From: Streptomyces verrucosisporus
GTDB taxonomy: Bacteria > Actinomycetota > Actinomycetes > Streptomycetales > Streptomycetaceae
Assembly (NCBI RefSeq): GCF_017114865.1
Contig: NZ_JADEYH010000033.1
Location: 1-51,337 of the forward strand
DNA: 51,337 nucleotides
Reading direction: 5' to 3'
Shown here: positions 1 to 7,095 of the stretch, piece by piece
Layout of the letters: every line of letters begins with the position of its first letter
Numbering within the stretch: position 1 is the first letter of the stretch
Translations under genes and position numbers: made by a program
Notes under the pieces: model-generated
Told to the model about the DNA's origin: nothing
The model's database searches: none
Seen by the model: only the letters and a program-made list of their open reading frames with translations

Positions 1-2
1 TA

Positions 3-31
3 CTGAGGTTGAACTCGTGGTGTCGTAGGGG
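3..31 (+). repeat. left terminal inverted repeat of the IS630 element
   Basis: Starts CTGAGGTTGAACT directly after the TA at 1-2. It matches the reverse complement of 1135-1163 at 27 of 29 positions; homology stops at position 31. Confidence 0.92.
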
Positions 32-32
32 T

Positions 33-650
33 TCATCCGGGTTGGATGGTCAGGCCGGTCTCGGCCAGGCAGCCGTCGATGAGGTTGCTGCGGTACTGGA
101 TGTGCCGCAGGCCCCGCCGGATGCGCTGGATGAGGTGTTCGGGGGTGGTGAAGGCGGTGTTGGACAGCCATCCGCGCCGCAGCAGGGACCAGATGCCCTC
201 GACCGGGTTGAGGTCGGGCGCGTAGGGCGGCAGGTAGAAGATGGTCAGCCACTCGTGCCTCTCGGCGAACTCGCGCAGCCCGGCGGCTTTGTGCACGTTC
301 AGGTTGTCCCAGACGAGGACGATGGGGCCGCCGAGCTGCTGGTGGGCGGCGATCAGCAGGTCGCGGTAGTCGGTCCAGGCGAAGCTCTTGCGCCCGTCGC
401 GGCGGCCGTCGTCGCGACGGGGCCGGTAGATCAGCCGGGACCGGTGGCCCGGTTTGTAGCAGGTCAGGGCCGCTATCGAGACCCGGCGGCGGGAGCGGCC
501 GCGGACCCGCACCACCGGGGTGTGCCCGCGCCGGGACCAGGTTCTGGCGTGCGGCGGCGTCATGGAGAATCCGGCTTCGTCCTCGAAGATCAGCCAGGCT
601 CCACGGGCCGCCGCGAGCCTTCCGCGCGGGGCCACGTCTCCTTCACCCAT
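33..650 (-). CDS. IS630 transposase, DDE catalytic part (OrfB)
   Basis: Catalytic DDE domain of the IS630 transposase, in the -1 frame relative to OrfA. Counting from the ATG at 650 (205 residues), the acidic triad is visible: Asp24 in IFEDEAGF, Asp115 in VLVWDNLNVH, and Glu151 in PDLNPVEGIWS, with the D-to-E spacing near 35 typical of the family. The frame is open upstream of 650 as well, consistent with expression by frameshifting from OrfA rather than by independent initiation; no strong ribosome site precedes 650. It ends two bases inside the left inverted repeat. Confidence 0.85.
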   Translation of the reverse strand: MGEGDVAPRGRLAAARGAWLIFEDEAGFSMTPPHARTWSRRGHTPVVRVRGRSRRRVSIAALTCYKPGHRSRLIYRPRRDDGRRDGRKSFAWTDYRDLLIAAHQQLGGPIVLVWDNLNVHKAAGLREFAERHEWLTIFYLPPYAPDLNPVEGIWSLLRRGWLSNTAFTTPEHLIQRIRRGLRHIQYRSNLIDGCLAETGLTIQPG

Positions 651-1099
651 CCCGTGACGGCGTCGTCGTCGCGCTCGAGTGCGCGGCGGGCCGGGACCTG
701 GCAGGACCAGCCGCCTCGGACCAGGAGCTTGCGCACGCCCTGGAGGGTGTAGGTGAGGTGGAAGCGCCGGCCGATGACCGTCTTCACACGGTTCAGGGTC
801 CAGCGCTGGTCCTCCCAGCCGTGCGCGGCCGGCCCCTTGGCCAGTTCTTTCTCCAGAGTGGCGAACTGCTCCTGGCTCAGCCGCGGCAGCGAGGCCGGCC
901 CCTGCGAGCGCAGGGCCCGCGGACCACCCTCGTCCCAGGCCCGGCGCCAGCGCTGCACCGAGCGGACGCTGACCCGCAGGTCCCTGGCGATCACCGAACT
1001 CGCCTCGCCCCGGGCGAACCGCTCGGCCGCCTTCAGCCGTAGCTCCTCGCGGAACTGTTGTCGTTCGGCGGTCAGACCGCCGCCTTGTGGATACCGCAT
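590..1099 (-). CDS. IS630 transposase, N-terminal helix-turn-helix part (OrfA)
   Basis: A 169-residue frame encoding the DNA-binding half of an IS630-type transposase. An HTH lies around residues 25-55 (the segment VIARDLRVSVRSVQRWRRAW is typical of these helix-turn-helix/winged domains), followed by a linker containing WTLNRVKTVIGRRFHLTY, the second HTH-like segment of the family. It stops at 590, inside the region where the catalytic frame has already opened one base back. In many IS630 elements the halves are joined by programmed -1 frameshifting, so the functional product may span 33-1099. I could not identify a convincing slippery heptamer in the 61-nt overlap, so a disabling indel is the alternative. 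Confidence 0.82.
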   Translation of the reverse strand: MRYPQGGGLTAERQQFREELRLKAAERFARGEASSVIARDLRVSVRSVQRWRRAWDEGGPRALRSQGPASLPRLSQEQFATLEKELAKGPAAHGWEDQRWTLNRVKTVIGRRFHLTYTLQGVRKLLVRGGWSCQVPARRALERDDDAVTGWVKETWPRAEGSRRPVEPG

Positions 1100-1134
1100 C
1101 CCACCGGCATACCGCAGGGATCAAGGACCGTCAG

Positions 1135-1163
1135 CCCCTACGACATCACAAGTTCAACCTCAG
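1135..1163 (-). repeat. right terminal inverted repeat of the IS630 element
   Basis: Ends AGTTCAACCTCAG just before the TA at 1164-1165 and mirrors 3-31 with two mismatches. The outermost bases read on the minus strand as CTGA and give the TGA stop used by the adjacent DsbA-like gene. Confidence 0.92.
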
Positions 1164-1714
1164 TAACCGTTCCGCCCGGCCTCCTTCCCGGATCCCTCCC
1201 GCTCCCCGGCGCCGGCCAGCAGCCGGTCGGCGATCTCCTCGATCCGCTCGCGCAGGCCCTCCTGGCTCTTCCCGCCGTCCAGCCGCTCACCGCCGATCAC
1301 ATAGGTCGGGGTGCCGGTGACCCCGATCGCCCGGCCCTCGGCCTGATCGGCGTCGACGATCAGCAGATGCCGCCCGTCGATCAGGGCGGTGTCCATCTCC
1401 TCGGCGTCCAGGCCCAGCTCCCGGGCCACCTCCAGCAGCAGATCCTCGCCGCGCTCTCCCAGCTCACCGGTACGGGCCAGGACCGCCTGGGCGTACTCGT
1501 CGCCGCGGCCCTGCGCGTACGCCTCCTCGGCGGCCTGGGCGGCGGCGTAGGAGTGGCGGTGCTTGTCCAGGGGGAAGTGGCGCAGCCGGATCTCCAGGGC
1601 CTCGCCGTACCGCTCGCGCAGCGCGCGCAGGTCGGCCATGGCCCGGTCGCAGTCGGGGCACTGCAGTTCGCACCAGACGTCCAGGACGGGGCGGGTGGGG
1701 CGGATGTCGTTCAT
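1160..1714 (-). CDS. DsbA-family thiol oxidoreductase, 3' end rewritten by the IS
   Basis: Thioredoxin-fold DsbA-like protein of 184 residues from ATG 1714. The active site CPDC lies at residues 19-22 after the first strand, the inserted helical domain follows, and the cis-Pro loop GVTGTPTYVIGG sits near the C-terminus. No signal peptide is seen, so a cytosolic FrnE/2-hydroxychromene-isomerase-like role is as likely as extracytoplasmic disulfide formation. The last codons GGT TAC TGA run across the TA target into the IS end, so the native C-terminus has been replaced. The thioredoxin core appears whole. It is divergent from the membrane protein starting at 1857. Confidence 0.85.
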   Translation of the reverse strand: MNDIRPTRPVLDVWCELQCPDCDRAMADLRALRERYGEALEIRLRHFPLDKHRHSYAAAQAAEEAYAQGRGDEYAQAVLARTGELGERGEDLLLEVARELGLDAEEMDTALIDGRHLLIVDADQAEGRAIGVTGTPTYVIGGERLDGGKSQEGLRERIEEIADRLLAGAGEREGSGKEAGRNGY

Positions 1715-1856
1715 GGCGACAGTCTCCCAGCCCGGCCCCGGGAGGAGAGCGGGAGGTGCGCGAGGGGGTCCGAAGGAGGAGAGGGCCCGGAAATCCCCCC
1801 CGAGACCGCGGGGCGGAACGTGGCACATACGGGGCGGGAAGCGGCACGATGGATAC

Positions 1857-2336
1857 ATGCTGACCACGACCGTCTGCGCGGCGCTCTCCGCGGCGGGACT
1901 GGCCGTCGCCTTCCTGACGGCCTACCGCCGCCGCTTCGCCGCGGCCACCCGCATAGCGGCCCTGTCCCTGGTGCCCGTCGGGCTGGCGATGTCCGGCCTG
2001 CTGGGAATGTTCGGCGAGATCGGAGGGGCGGTGGCGGCCTGGGCCTCGGACCTGGTGCTCAAGCCCACGGTCTGGGCCGGCTTCGGGGTGCTCGCCGCGG
2101 CCCTGGTCCTGTACGTGGTGGGCCGCGCCGCCGGCAGGCGTACGCGTGCCCGCGAGGGCGGAGCCGGGTCCGGGCGCGCCGCGCGCCGCGCGGCGGAGCC
2201 CGGTGCCTCCCGGCCGGCCCTCGGCGGCGAGGGCGACAAGGGGGGCAGGGGCCGTGAGGGGCGTCCCGCGGCGGGGGCGACCGACACGGACGACTTCTCG
2301 GACATCGAAGCGATTCTGAAGAAACACGGCATCTGA
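1857..2336 (+). CDS. small integral membrane protein, conserved hypothetical
   Basis: A 159-residue protein starting at ATG 1857. There are three hydrophobic segments: about 3-20, 30-60 (rich in small residues, MSGLLGMFGEIGGAVAAW) and 70-90 (VWAGFGVLAAALVLYVVG). A long basic Gly/Ala/Arg linker follows, then an acidic-to-basic tail ending DDFSDIEAILKKHGI. That tail looks like a conserved cytosolic motif and resembles Streptomyces proteins of unknown function sometimes labelled cellulose-synthase-associated. It shares a 142-bp divergent region with the DsbA-like gene. Function is unknown. Confidence 0.75.
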   Translation: MLTTTVCAALSAAGLAVAFLTAYRRRFAAATRIAALSLVPVGLAMSGLLGMFGEIGGAVAAWASDLVLKPTVWAGFGVLAAALVLYVVGRAAGRRTRAREGGAGSGRAARRAAEPGASRPALGGEGDKGGRGREGRPAAGATDTDDFSDIEAILKKHGI

Positions 2337-2410
2337 ATCCGGTGAACCGTGCCCGCGCGGTGGTGTGTTGAGCCGCGCGGCTCACCCGCCTGCGCCATCA
2401 TCGCGGCGAG

Positions 2411-2632
2411 ATGCACGACACCACCGAGACACCCGAGGACCGTGCCCCCGGCTCCCTGCGCGAGGCGGGTCACGGCATCCGGTCCGGCGGACCGGATGCA
2501 GGACTCCCCGGCGAACCGCCCGAGCCCCGCGGCTGCCTGTTCGCCCTCTCCCAGCCGCCGCTGATGCTCTTCCTGGCCGTCATCGGCGCGCTGGTCTTCC
2601 TGGCGGCGGTACACGACCTCCTCCTGCTCTGA
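2411..2632 (+). CDS. small single-pass membrane protein, hypothetical
   Basis: A 73-residue frame from ATG 2411. It has a polar Gly/Pro/Glu-rich N-terminus and one C-terminal hydrophobic helix, about residues 48-72 (PPLMLFLAVIGALVFLAAVH), ending in a run of leucines. The ribosome site is weak (GGCGAG just upstream). The hydrophobic C-terminus and the position 74 bases after the previous gene support a real tail-anchored protein, possibly cotranscribed. No family recognised. Confidence 0.5.
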   Translation: MHDTTETPEDRAPGSLREAGHGIRSGGPDAGLPGEPPEPRGCLFALSQPPLMLFLAVIGALVFLAAVHDLLLL

Positions 2633-2685
2633 CCGCCGTTTCGCCGCCGGGTCCCCGGCTCTCCGAGGGCTTCCGGCCGGGGCGG

Positions 2686-3246
2686 TCAGTTCCCGGAGGC
2701 CTCGCGCTGCCGCGCCCGGTAGGCGGCCACGTGCAGACGGTTGCCGCAGGTGCGGCTGTCGCAGTAGCGGCGCGAGCGGTTGCGGGACAGGTCGACGAAG
2801 GCGCGGCGGCAGTCGGGGGCGGCGCAGCGGCGCAGCCGCTCGCGCTCACCGGCGACGACCAGGAAGGCCAGGGCCATGCCGCCGTCCGCGGCGAGGTGGT
2901 CGGCGAGGGAGGCGCCTGGTGCGAAGTAGTGGATGTGCCAGTCGTAGCCGTCGTGGTCGGTGAGCCGGGGCGTGGTGCCGGCGGCGGCCACCAGCGCGTT
3001 GACCAGCTCGGCCGCGCGATGCGCGTCGGAGGCCGCGAAGACCCGCCCGAACTGATCGCGCACCTCCCGTACGGCGGCCAGGTCCGTCTCGTTCAGGGCG
3101 CCCACGTCGCTGACGGCGTTGCGTTCGACGAAGGCGCGCAGCGCGGCGGTGTCGGTGAGGGTGTCGGGGGTGTGCTCGTCGGGCGCTGTGTTCAGGAGGT
3201 CGACGACGGCGTCGAGGGCGCACCGGGTGTCGTGGTTGATCAGCAC
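2686..3246 (-). CDS. CGNR zinc-finger protein (ABATE/DUF1470 type)
   Basis: A 186-residue predicted transcriptional regulator. The N-terminal about 130 residues match the ABATE stress-response domain, with LVNAL and a DWHIHYF segment. The C-terminal zinc finger is visible as CAAPDC ... YCDSRTCGNRLHVAAYRARQRE, four Cys plus the CGNR signature. The family is thought to bind DNA; no target is evident here. I chose GTG 3246 because AGGGAG lies eight bases upstream; the frame is open further upstream but without a ribosome site or conserved sequence. Confidence 0.85.
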   Translation of the reverse strand: MLINHDTRCALDAVVDLLNTAPDEHTPDTLTDTAALRAFVERNAVSDVGALNETDLAAVREVRDQFGRVFAASDAHRAAELVNALVAAAGTTPRLTDHDGYDWHIHYFAPGASLADHLAADGGMALAFLVVAGERERLRRCAAPDCRRAFVDLSRNRSRRYCDSRTCGNRLHVAAYRARQREASGN

Positions 3247-3438
3247 GGTCGTCGCTCCCTGGCCGGTCTGTCGTCGGCAGCCCTGCGGGCCTTGCTGCGG
3301 TGAGACTCTAGCCCCTCCCGGACACGGCGACGCCGCCGCCACGTACCACCGTGGCGGCGGCGTCGCCGTCGCTGGGTCGGGAGGGCCGGGCCCCGAGCCG
3401 TCGCCCCGAGTCGGACGGCAGCGGGGTGCCGGCGGCTG

Positions 3439-3852
3439 TCAGCTCTCCGCGAGGATGTGGGAGAGCTCGGTGTCGAGGTCGAAGTGCCGGTGCTCGGTGC
3501 CGGGTGGGACCGCGGCGTCCGTTCGCTTGAGGAAGGATTCCAGGGCCCGCGCGGGGGCCTCCAGCAGCGCCTCGCCCTCCGGCGAGCTGAGAGCGATGCA
3601 GACGACGCCCTGACCGTGGCTGCGGGACGGCCAGACACGGACGTCGCCGGTGCCTGTGGGACGGTGCAGGCCTTCGGCGAGGAGATCGCGGGCGAAGACC
3701 CACTCGACGGTCTCCTCGGCGCCGGTGTGGAAGGTGGCGTGCACGGCGTAGGGATCGGCCGTGTCATACCGCAGGCCCGCGGGTACAGGCAGGGAGGACT
3801 CGCTCGATACAACGAGGCGCAGGTGCAGCTCGCAGCTGACCGTGGTGTTCAT
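3439..3852 (-). CDS. ssgB: SsgB, sporulation-specific division activator
   Basis: A 137-residue SsgA-like protein starting MNTTVSCELHLRL and ending DLDTELSHILAES, which I recognise as the near-invariant SsgB of streptomycetes. In the family SsgB localises with SsgA to future septum sites and recruits FtsZ during sporulation septation. Start ATG 3852 is set by the conserved MNTTVS; an in-frame extension upstream is not conserved SsgB sequence. It is monocistronic, with about 190 bases of upstream region before the divergent TIGR02611 gene. This gene is the strongest single evidence that the host is a sporulating actinomycete. Confidence 0.97.
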   Translation of the reverse strand: MNTTVSCELHLRLVVSSESSLPVPAGLRYDTADPYAVHATFHTGAEETVEWVFARDLLAEGLHRPTGTGDVRVWPSRSHGQGVVCIALSSPEGEALLEAPARALESFLKRTDAAVPPGTEHRHFDLDTELSHILAES

Positions 3853-3924
3853 AAGCGCCAGGGCCTTTCGCTCAGTGTGCGCTCGGGGATTCGCACGTCG
3901 GCGAAATCGACATGCCACCTGCGG

Positions 3925-3942
3925 GAGGGGTGTAAACCCCTC
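3925..3942. promoter_or_regulatory. inverted repeat in the ssgB upstream region
   Basis: GAGGGGT-GTAA-ACCCCTC, a 7-bp perfect inverted repeat with a 4-nt spacer, about 73 bases upstream of the ssgB start. Read toward ssgB it contains GTTTAC, similar to the -35 of stress sigma-H-type promoters. ssgB of S. coelicolor has been reported to depend on sigma-H, but I could not assign a convincing -10 here. Operator or promoter element is inference. Confidence 0.35.
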
Positions 3943-4045
3943 TGCCCCTTTTGTTTCCCTTCACATCATTCAGATGGAGGAATGGGGATTTGGCCGATGG
4001 TCTGTTCGGGCGAAGGGTGCGGAGGGCTCGGGTAATCTGGGGCGG

Positions 4046-4438
4046 GTGGAAACCGAGAGTAAGGAACGGGCCCTCGGTTCACGGGCGCCGCGCTTCATCA
4101 AGGCATCCCGGACGCTCCACCTGAGCTGGCAGGTGGGGGTCTTCCTGGTCGGGCTCGCCATCGTCTTCGCCGGAGTACTGATGCTGGCGCTGCCGGGGCC
4201 GGGCTGGCTGGTGATCTTCACGGGGCTGGCGGTCTGGGCGACCGAGTTCGTCTGGGCCCAGATCGTCCTGCGGTGGACGCGGCGGAAGGTCTCCGAGGCG
4301 GCCAGGCGCGCTCTCGACCCTAAGGTGCGGCGCCGCAACATGACGCTCACGGCGCTCGGTGTGACCGTCGCCGCGGTCCTGGTGGGCCTGTACCTGGCCC
4401 GGTACGGGCTGGCGATGCCGTGGGACGTCGCGGGATGA
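4046..4438 (+). CDS. TIGR02611-family membrane protein
   Basis: A 130-residue protein from GTG 4046. Two hydrophobic segments form a hairpin at about residues 32-72 (SWQVGVFLVGLAIVFAGVLM, then LPGPGWLVIFTGLAVWATEF), with a third helix near the C-terminus (LTALGVTVAAVLVGLYLARY). The LALPGPGW turn is typical of the TIGR02611/PGPGW family found across actinobacteria, whose function is not known. A TAATCT -10-like hexamer (4033-4038) ends seven bases before the GTG, suggesting a leaderless or near-leaderless transcript. Confidence 0.82.
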   Translation: METESKERALGSRAPRFIKASRTLHLSWQVGVFLVGLAIVFAGVLMLALPGPGWLVIFTGLAVWATEFVWAQIVLRWTRRKVSEAARRALDPKVRRRNMTLTALGVTVAAVLVGLYLARYGLAMPWDVAG

Positions 4439-4494
4439 GCCGGCGGGGCCCCTCCGGGTGCGCGAGTGGGTCACGAGCAGTCGCTGACATGCGG

Positions 4495-4500
4495 TAATGT
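4495..4500 (+). promoter_or_regulatory. -10-like hexamer of the first tRNA-Val gene
   Basis: TAATGT lies 13 bases before the tRNA 5' end, a suitable distance for a short precursor. No good -35 at 17-18 bases was found, so support is modest. Confidence 0.35.
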
Positions 4501-4513
4501 TGTCGCCGCACCC

Positions 4514-4585
4514 GGGCGATTAGCTCAGCGGGAGAGCGCTTCGTTCACACCGAAGAGGTCACTGGTTCGATCCCAGTATCGCCCA
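4514..4585 (+). tRNA. tRNA-Val (anticodon CAC), copy 1
   Basis: A 72-nt cloverleaf. Acceptor stem GGGCGAT/ATCGCCC with discriminator A, D arm GCTCAGCGGGAGAGC, anticodon stem CTTCG/CGAAG enclosing loop TTCACAC (anticodon CAC, reading GUG), and T arm CTGGTTCGATCCCAG. The CCA end is not encoded. The gene is identical over its full length to the copy at 11558-11629. A very long hairpin follows five bases downstream. Confidence 0.97.
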
Positions 4586-4589
4586 CCGA

Positions 4590-4634
4590 AGGCCGGGGTC
4601 CCGGCAGGCTCGAAGCCTGCCGGGACCCCGGCCT
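4590..4634 (+). terminator. 21-bp perfect hairpin after tRNA-Val copy 1
   Basis: The arms 4590-4610 and 4614-4634 are perfectly complementary over 21 bp with a CGA loop. There is no U-tract, only a CTTCGT run at the end, which is usual for Streptomyces terminators. It would end the tRNA transcript and insulate the ABC-transporter promoter. Confidence 0.85.
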
Positions 4635-4690
4635 CTTCGTGTCCGCCCGCGCACGCTCCGGATGCCCGGCGGTGAATTCCGTCCGAACCG

Positions 4691-4719
4691 TTGACGCCTC
4701 TGCCGCGCGTCCCTAAGTT
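4691..4719 (+). promoter_or_regulatory. sigma-70-type promoter of the sugar ABC operon
   Basis: TTGACG (4691-4696), a 17-bp spacer, and TAAGTT (4714-4719) give a good HrdB-type promoter. The transcription start would fall near 4726, inside the palindrome at 4725-4738, leaving a leader of about 70 bases before the lipoprotein gene. Confidence 0.65.
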
Positions 4720-4724
4720 AGCCC

Positions 4725-4738
4725 GGCAAGCGCTTGCC
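4725..4738. promoter_or_regulatory. LacI-family operator
   Basis: GGCAAGCGCTTGCC is a perfect 14-bp palindrome with the central CG and flanking A/T spacing typical of LacI/GalR-family operators in Streptomyces sugar operons. It overlaps the expected transcription start, so a bound repressor would block initiation. A second, shorter central-CG palindrome, AAACGTTT, lies at 4741-4748. No LacI-family gene is in this window, so the regulator must act from elsewhere. Confidence 0.7.
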
Positions 4739-4795
4739 TAAAACGTTTCAAACAACCGGGGTGGCGGGACGAACCCGCCCGGGAGGGGCGTTTCG

Positions 4796-6067
4796 ATGAG
4801 TTCTCGACGGAGCAGGGTCGCGGGTCTGCGGGCCATGGGGGCCGGTCTGGCCGCGCTGGGGCTGCTCGCCTCCGGGTGCGGTGGCGGTGACGCGGGCGCG
4901 GACGGCAAGGTGACCATCCGCTACTCCTGGTGGGGTGCGCAGGACCGGGCCGATCTGATCAACAGGACCATAGACCTGTTCGAGAAGGAGAATCCCGGCA
5001 TCGAGGTCAAGACCGACTTCCAGGAGTACGGGGACTTCTGGACGAAGTTCAACACCCAGGCCGCGGGCGGCAATCCGCCGGACGTCTTCCAGAACTCCTA
5101 TGCCTTCCTGCGCAAGTACGGCCAGAAGAACCTGCTGCTGGACCTCAACCCCCAGGTGAAGGCGGGCAATCTGAACCTGGACGACTTCCGCCAGGGGCTC
5201 GGCAGGGCCGGTGAGATCGACGGGAAACTACTGGGTGTTCCGGTTGGGGCCAACACCTTCACCCTCGTCTACGACGTCAAGGCGTTCGAGGAGGCCGGCG
5301 TCACCCCCGAGCGGGGGTGGACGTGGGAGGACTTCGACGCGGCCGTGGAGAAGATCAGCGAGCCCGGGGAGGACTTCTGGGGCGCCAGCAGCAACGGCGG
5401 CGTGATGTACCTGTACGACCTCCGCCTGCGCCAGCAGGGCAAGGCGTTCTTCACCGAGGAGGGGCTCGGCTTCACCGAGGCCGACCTGAGGAAGTGGTGG
5501 GGCGACCACCGCGCCAAGCTCGACGACGGCCTGCTCGTCCCGGCCAAGCAGGCCGCGCAGGTCCTGCCCAAGTCCGAGGTCAGCGCCGGTCTGTCGGCCG
5601 CCGAGTTCACCTGGGACAACTTCCTGGCGCGCTACGTCTCCGAGACGGACAGGGAACTCGCCCTGGCACCGATCCCGACCATGGACGGCGAGCGCACCGC
5701 GCAGTACCTCTCCTCGCTGATGCTCAGCGCCTCCGCCCGGACCGAGCACCCGGAGGAGGTCGCCAAGTTCGTCGACTTCATGGTCAACGACCCCGAGGTC
5801 GGGAAGATCATGGGCTACAACCGCGGAGTGCTGCCGACCAACGCGCAGTTCGAGGCCTACGAGCCCGAAGGGCCCGACGCCAAGATCGCCGAGTACGAGA
5901 AGAGCGTCACCGACCAGCTGGAGCCGATCACACCCCACCCGGCCGGGACCGACACCGTCGAGGCGGCCTTCCTGAGCATCTACCGCTCGATGGCCCAGGG
6001 ATCGGTGTCCGTCGACGAAGCGGTCTCCCAGTTCTTCGACGAGGCCAAGACCGCCCTCGGCTCCTGA
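4796..6067 (+). CDS. sugar ABC transporter substrate-binding lipoprotein
   Basis: A 423-residue extracellular solute-binding protein of family 1. The N-terminus has a basic region, a hydrophobic stretch and the lipobox LLASGC, making Cys28 the acylated residue. The mature part shows the family hallmarks YSWWGAQDR near the start, the AGGNPPDVFQN segment around residue 90, and a LMLSASARTEHPEEVAKF hinge segment. It would bind an oligo- or monosaccharide at the membrane and hand it to the two permeases that follow. The promoter and LacI-type operator lie directly upstream. The sugar cannot be named from sequence alone. Confidence 0.93.
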   Translation: MSSRRSRVAGLRAMGAGLAALGLLASGCGGGDAGADGKVTIRYSWWGAQDRADLINRTIDLFEKENPGIEVKTDFQEYGDFWTKFNTQAAGGNPPDVFQNSYAFLRKYGQKNLLLDLNPQVKAGNLNLDDFRQGLGRAGEIDGKLLGVPVGANTFTLVYDVKAFEEAGVTPERGWTWEDFDAAVEKISEPGEDFWGASSNGGVMYLYDLRLRQQGKAFFTEEGLGFTEADLRKWWGDHRAKLDDGLLVPAKQAAQVLPKSEVSAGLSAAEFTWDNFLARYVSETDRELALAPIPTMDGERTAQYLSSLMLSASARTEHPEEVAKFVDFMVNDPEVGKIMGYNRGVLPTNAQFEAYEPEGPDAKIAEYEKSVTDQLEPITPHPAGTDTVEAAFLSIYRSMAQGSVSVDEAVSQFFDEAKTALGS

Positions 6068-6087
6068 TCCGAGGAGAACGTCCCGTG

Positions 6088-7095
6088 ATGCGTACCGAGA
6101 CCCCCGCACCGGCCGGGACGGAGGAGGAGCGGGCGGCGAAGAGTCCTCGCCGCCCCGCCCCCTCCGCCCCCGCCTCCCGGCCCGCCGCCACCGCGCGGCG
6201 GCGGGCCCGCCGGGAGACCCTGGCCGGCTATCTGTTCCTCTCCCCGTGGTGCGTCGGCATCCTGCTGCTGACGCTGGGGCCGATGCTCGTCTCCCTCTAT
6301 CTGGCCTTCACCGACTACAACCTCTTCGACTCGCCCCGCTGGGTGGGCCTGGAGAACTTCTCCGAGATGTTCTCCGACGACCGCTGGTGGACGTCGGTGC
6401 GGGTCACGGCCGTGTTCGTGCTGGTGGCCACCCCGCTCAAACTCGCGGTCGCGCTCGGTGTGGCGATGCTGCTGGTGCGGCCGCGCAAGGGGCAGGGCTT
6501 CTACCGCTCGGCGTTCTACGCCCCCTCGCTGATCGGGGCGAGCGTGAGCATCGGCATCGTCTGGCGGGCCCTGTTCCAGGACGACGCGGTCGTCGACCGC
6601 TCCCTGAGCCTGTTCGGCTGGGACGGCGGCGGCTGGGTCGGCGACCCGGACTGGTCGCTGCCCACCCTGATCGCCCTGTCGGCCTGGCAGTTCGGTGCGC
6701 CGATGGTCATCTTCCTGGCCGGTCTCAAGCAGGTGCCGCGCGAGCTGTACGAGGCGGCCGAGGTGGACGGCGCCGGCGCCTGGCGGCGATTTCGCTCCAT
6801 CACCCTGCCGATGATCTCCCCGGTGCTCTTCTTCAACCTGCTGCTGGAGATCATCCACTCCTTCCAGATCTTCACCTCCGCGCTCGTGATCGCCGGGCCC
6901 GGCGGACGCGCGGGCGGCCCCGGCGACTCGCTGCTCGTCTACACCTGGTACCTGTACGAGCAGGGCTTCTCCAATCTGCGCATGGGCTACGCCTCCGCGA
7001 TGGCCTGGATGCTGCTCGCCGGGATCGCCTTGGTGACCGCCGTGCTGTTCTGGTCCCAGCGACGCTGGGTGCACTACGAGGAGGGGGGCCGATGA
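6088..7095 (+). CDS. sugar ABC transporter permease, MalF/UgpA type
   Basis: A 335-residue inner-membrane permease of the carbohydrate importer. The first 45 or so residues are a Pro/Ala/Arg-rich cytosolic extension, followed by six predicted membrane helices starting with GYLFLSPWCVGILLLTLGPM. The EAA loop that contacts the ATPase is visible as LYEAAEVDGAGAWRRFRSIT. The start is ATG 6088 or the adjacent GTG 6085; GGAGAA lies about eight bases upstream. It begins about 20 bases after the lipoprotein stop and overlaps the next permease by ATGA. Confidence 0.93.
   Translation: MRTETPAPAGTEEERAAKSPRRPAPSAPASRPAATARRRARRETLAGYLFLSPWCVGILLLTLGPMLVSLYLAFTDYNLFDSPRWVGLENFSEMFSDDRWWTSVRVTAVFVLVATPLKLAVALGVAMLLVRPRKGQGFYRSAFYAPSLIGASVSIGIVWRALFQDDAVVDRSLSLFGWDGGGWVGDPDWSLPTLIALSAWQFGAPMVIFLAGLKQVPRELYEAAEVDGAGAWRRFRSITLPMISPVLFFNLLLEIIHSFQIFTSALVIAGPGGRAGGPGDSLLVYTWYLYEQGFSNLRMGYASAMAWMLLAGIALVTAVLFWSQRRWVHYEEGGR

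Larger units (their letters stand above)
1..1165 (-). mobile_element. IS630-family insertion sequence, complete
   Basis: The element runs between two TA dinucleotides (1-2 and 1164-1165), the target duplicated by IS630/Tc1-mariner transposases. Its ends form 29-bp inverted repeats (3-31 and 1135-1163) with two mismatches. Inside, read leftward, are a helix-turn-helix reading frame and a DDE-catalytic reading frame offset by -1. Total size is about 1.16 kb, usual for the family. Termini, target site and all catalytic residues are present, so the copy looks recent and possibly active. Its right end abuts and terminates the DsbA-like gene at 1160-1714. Confidence 0.93.
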
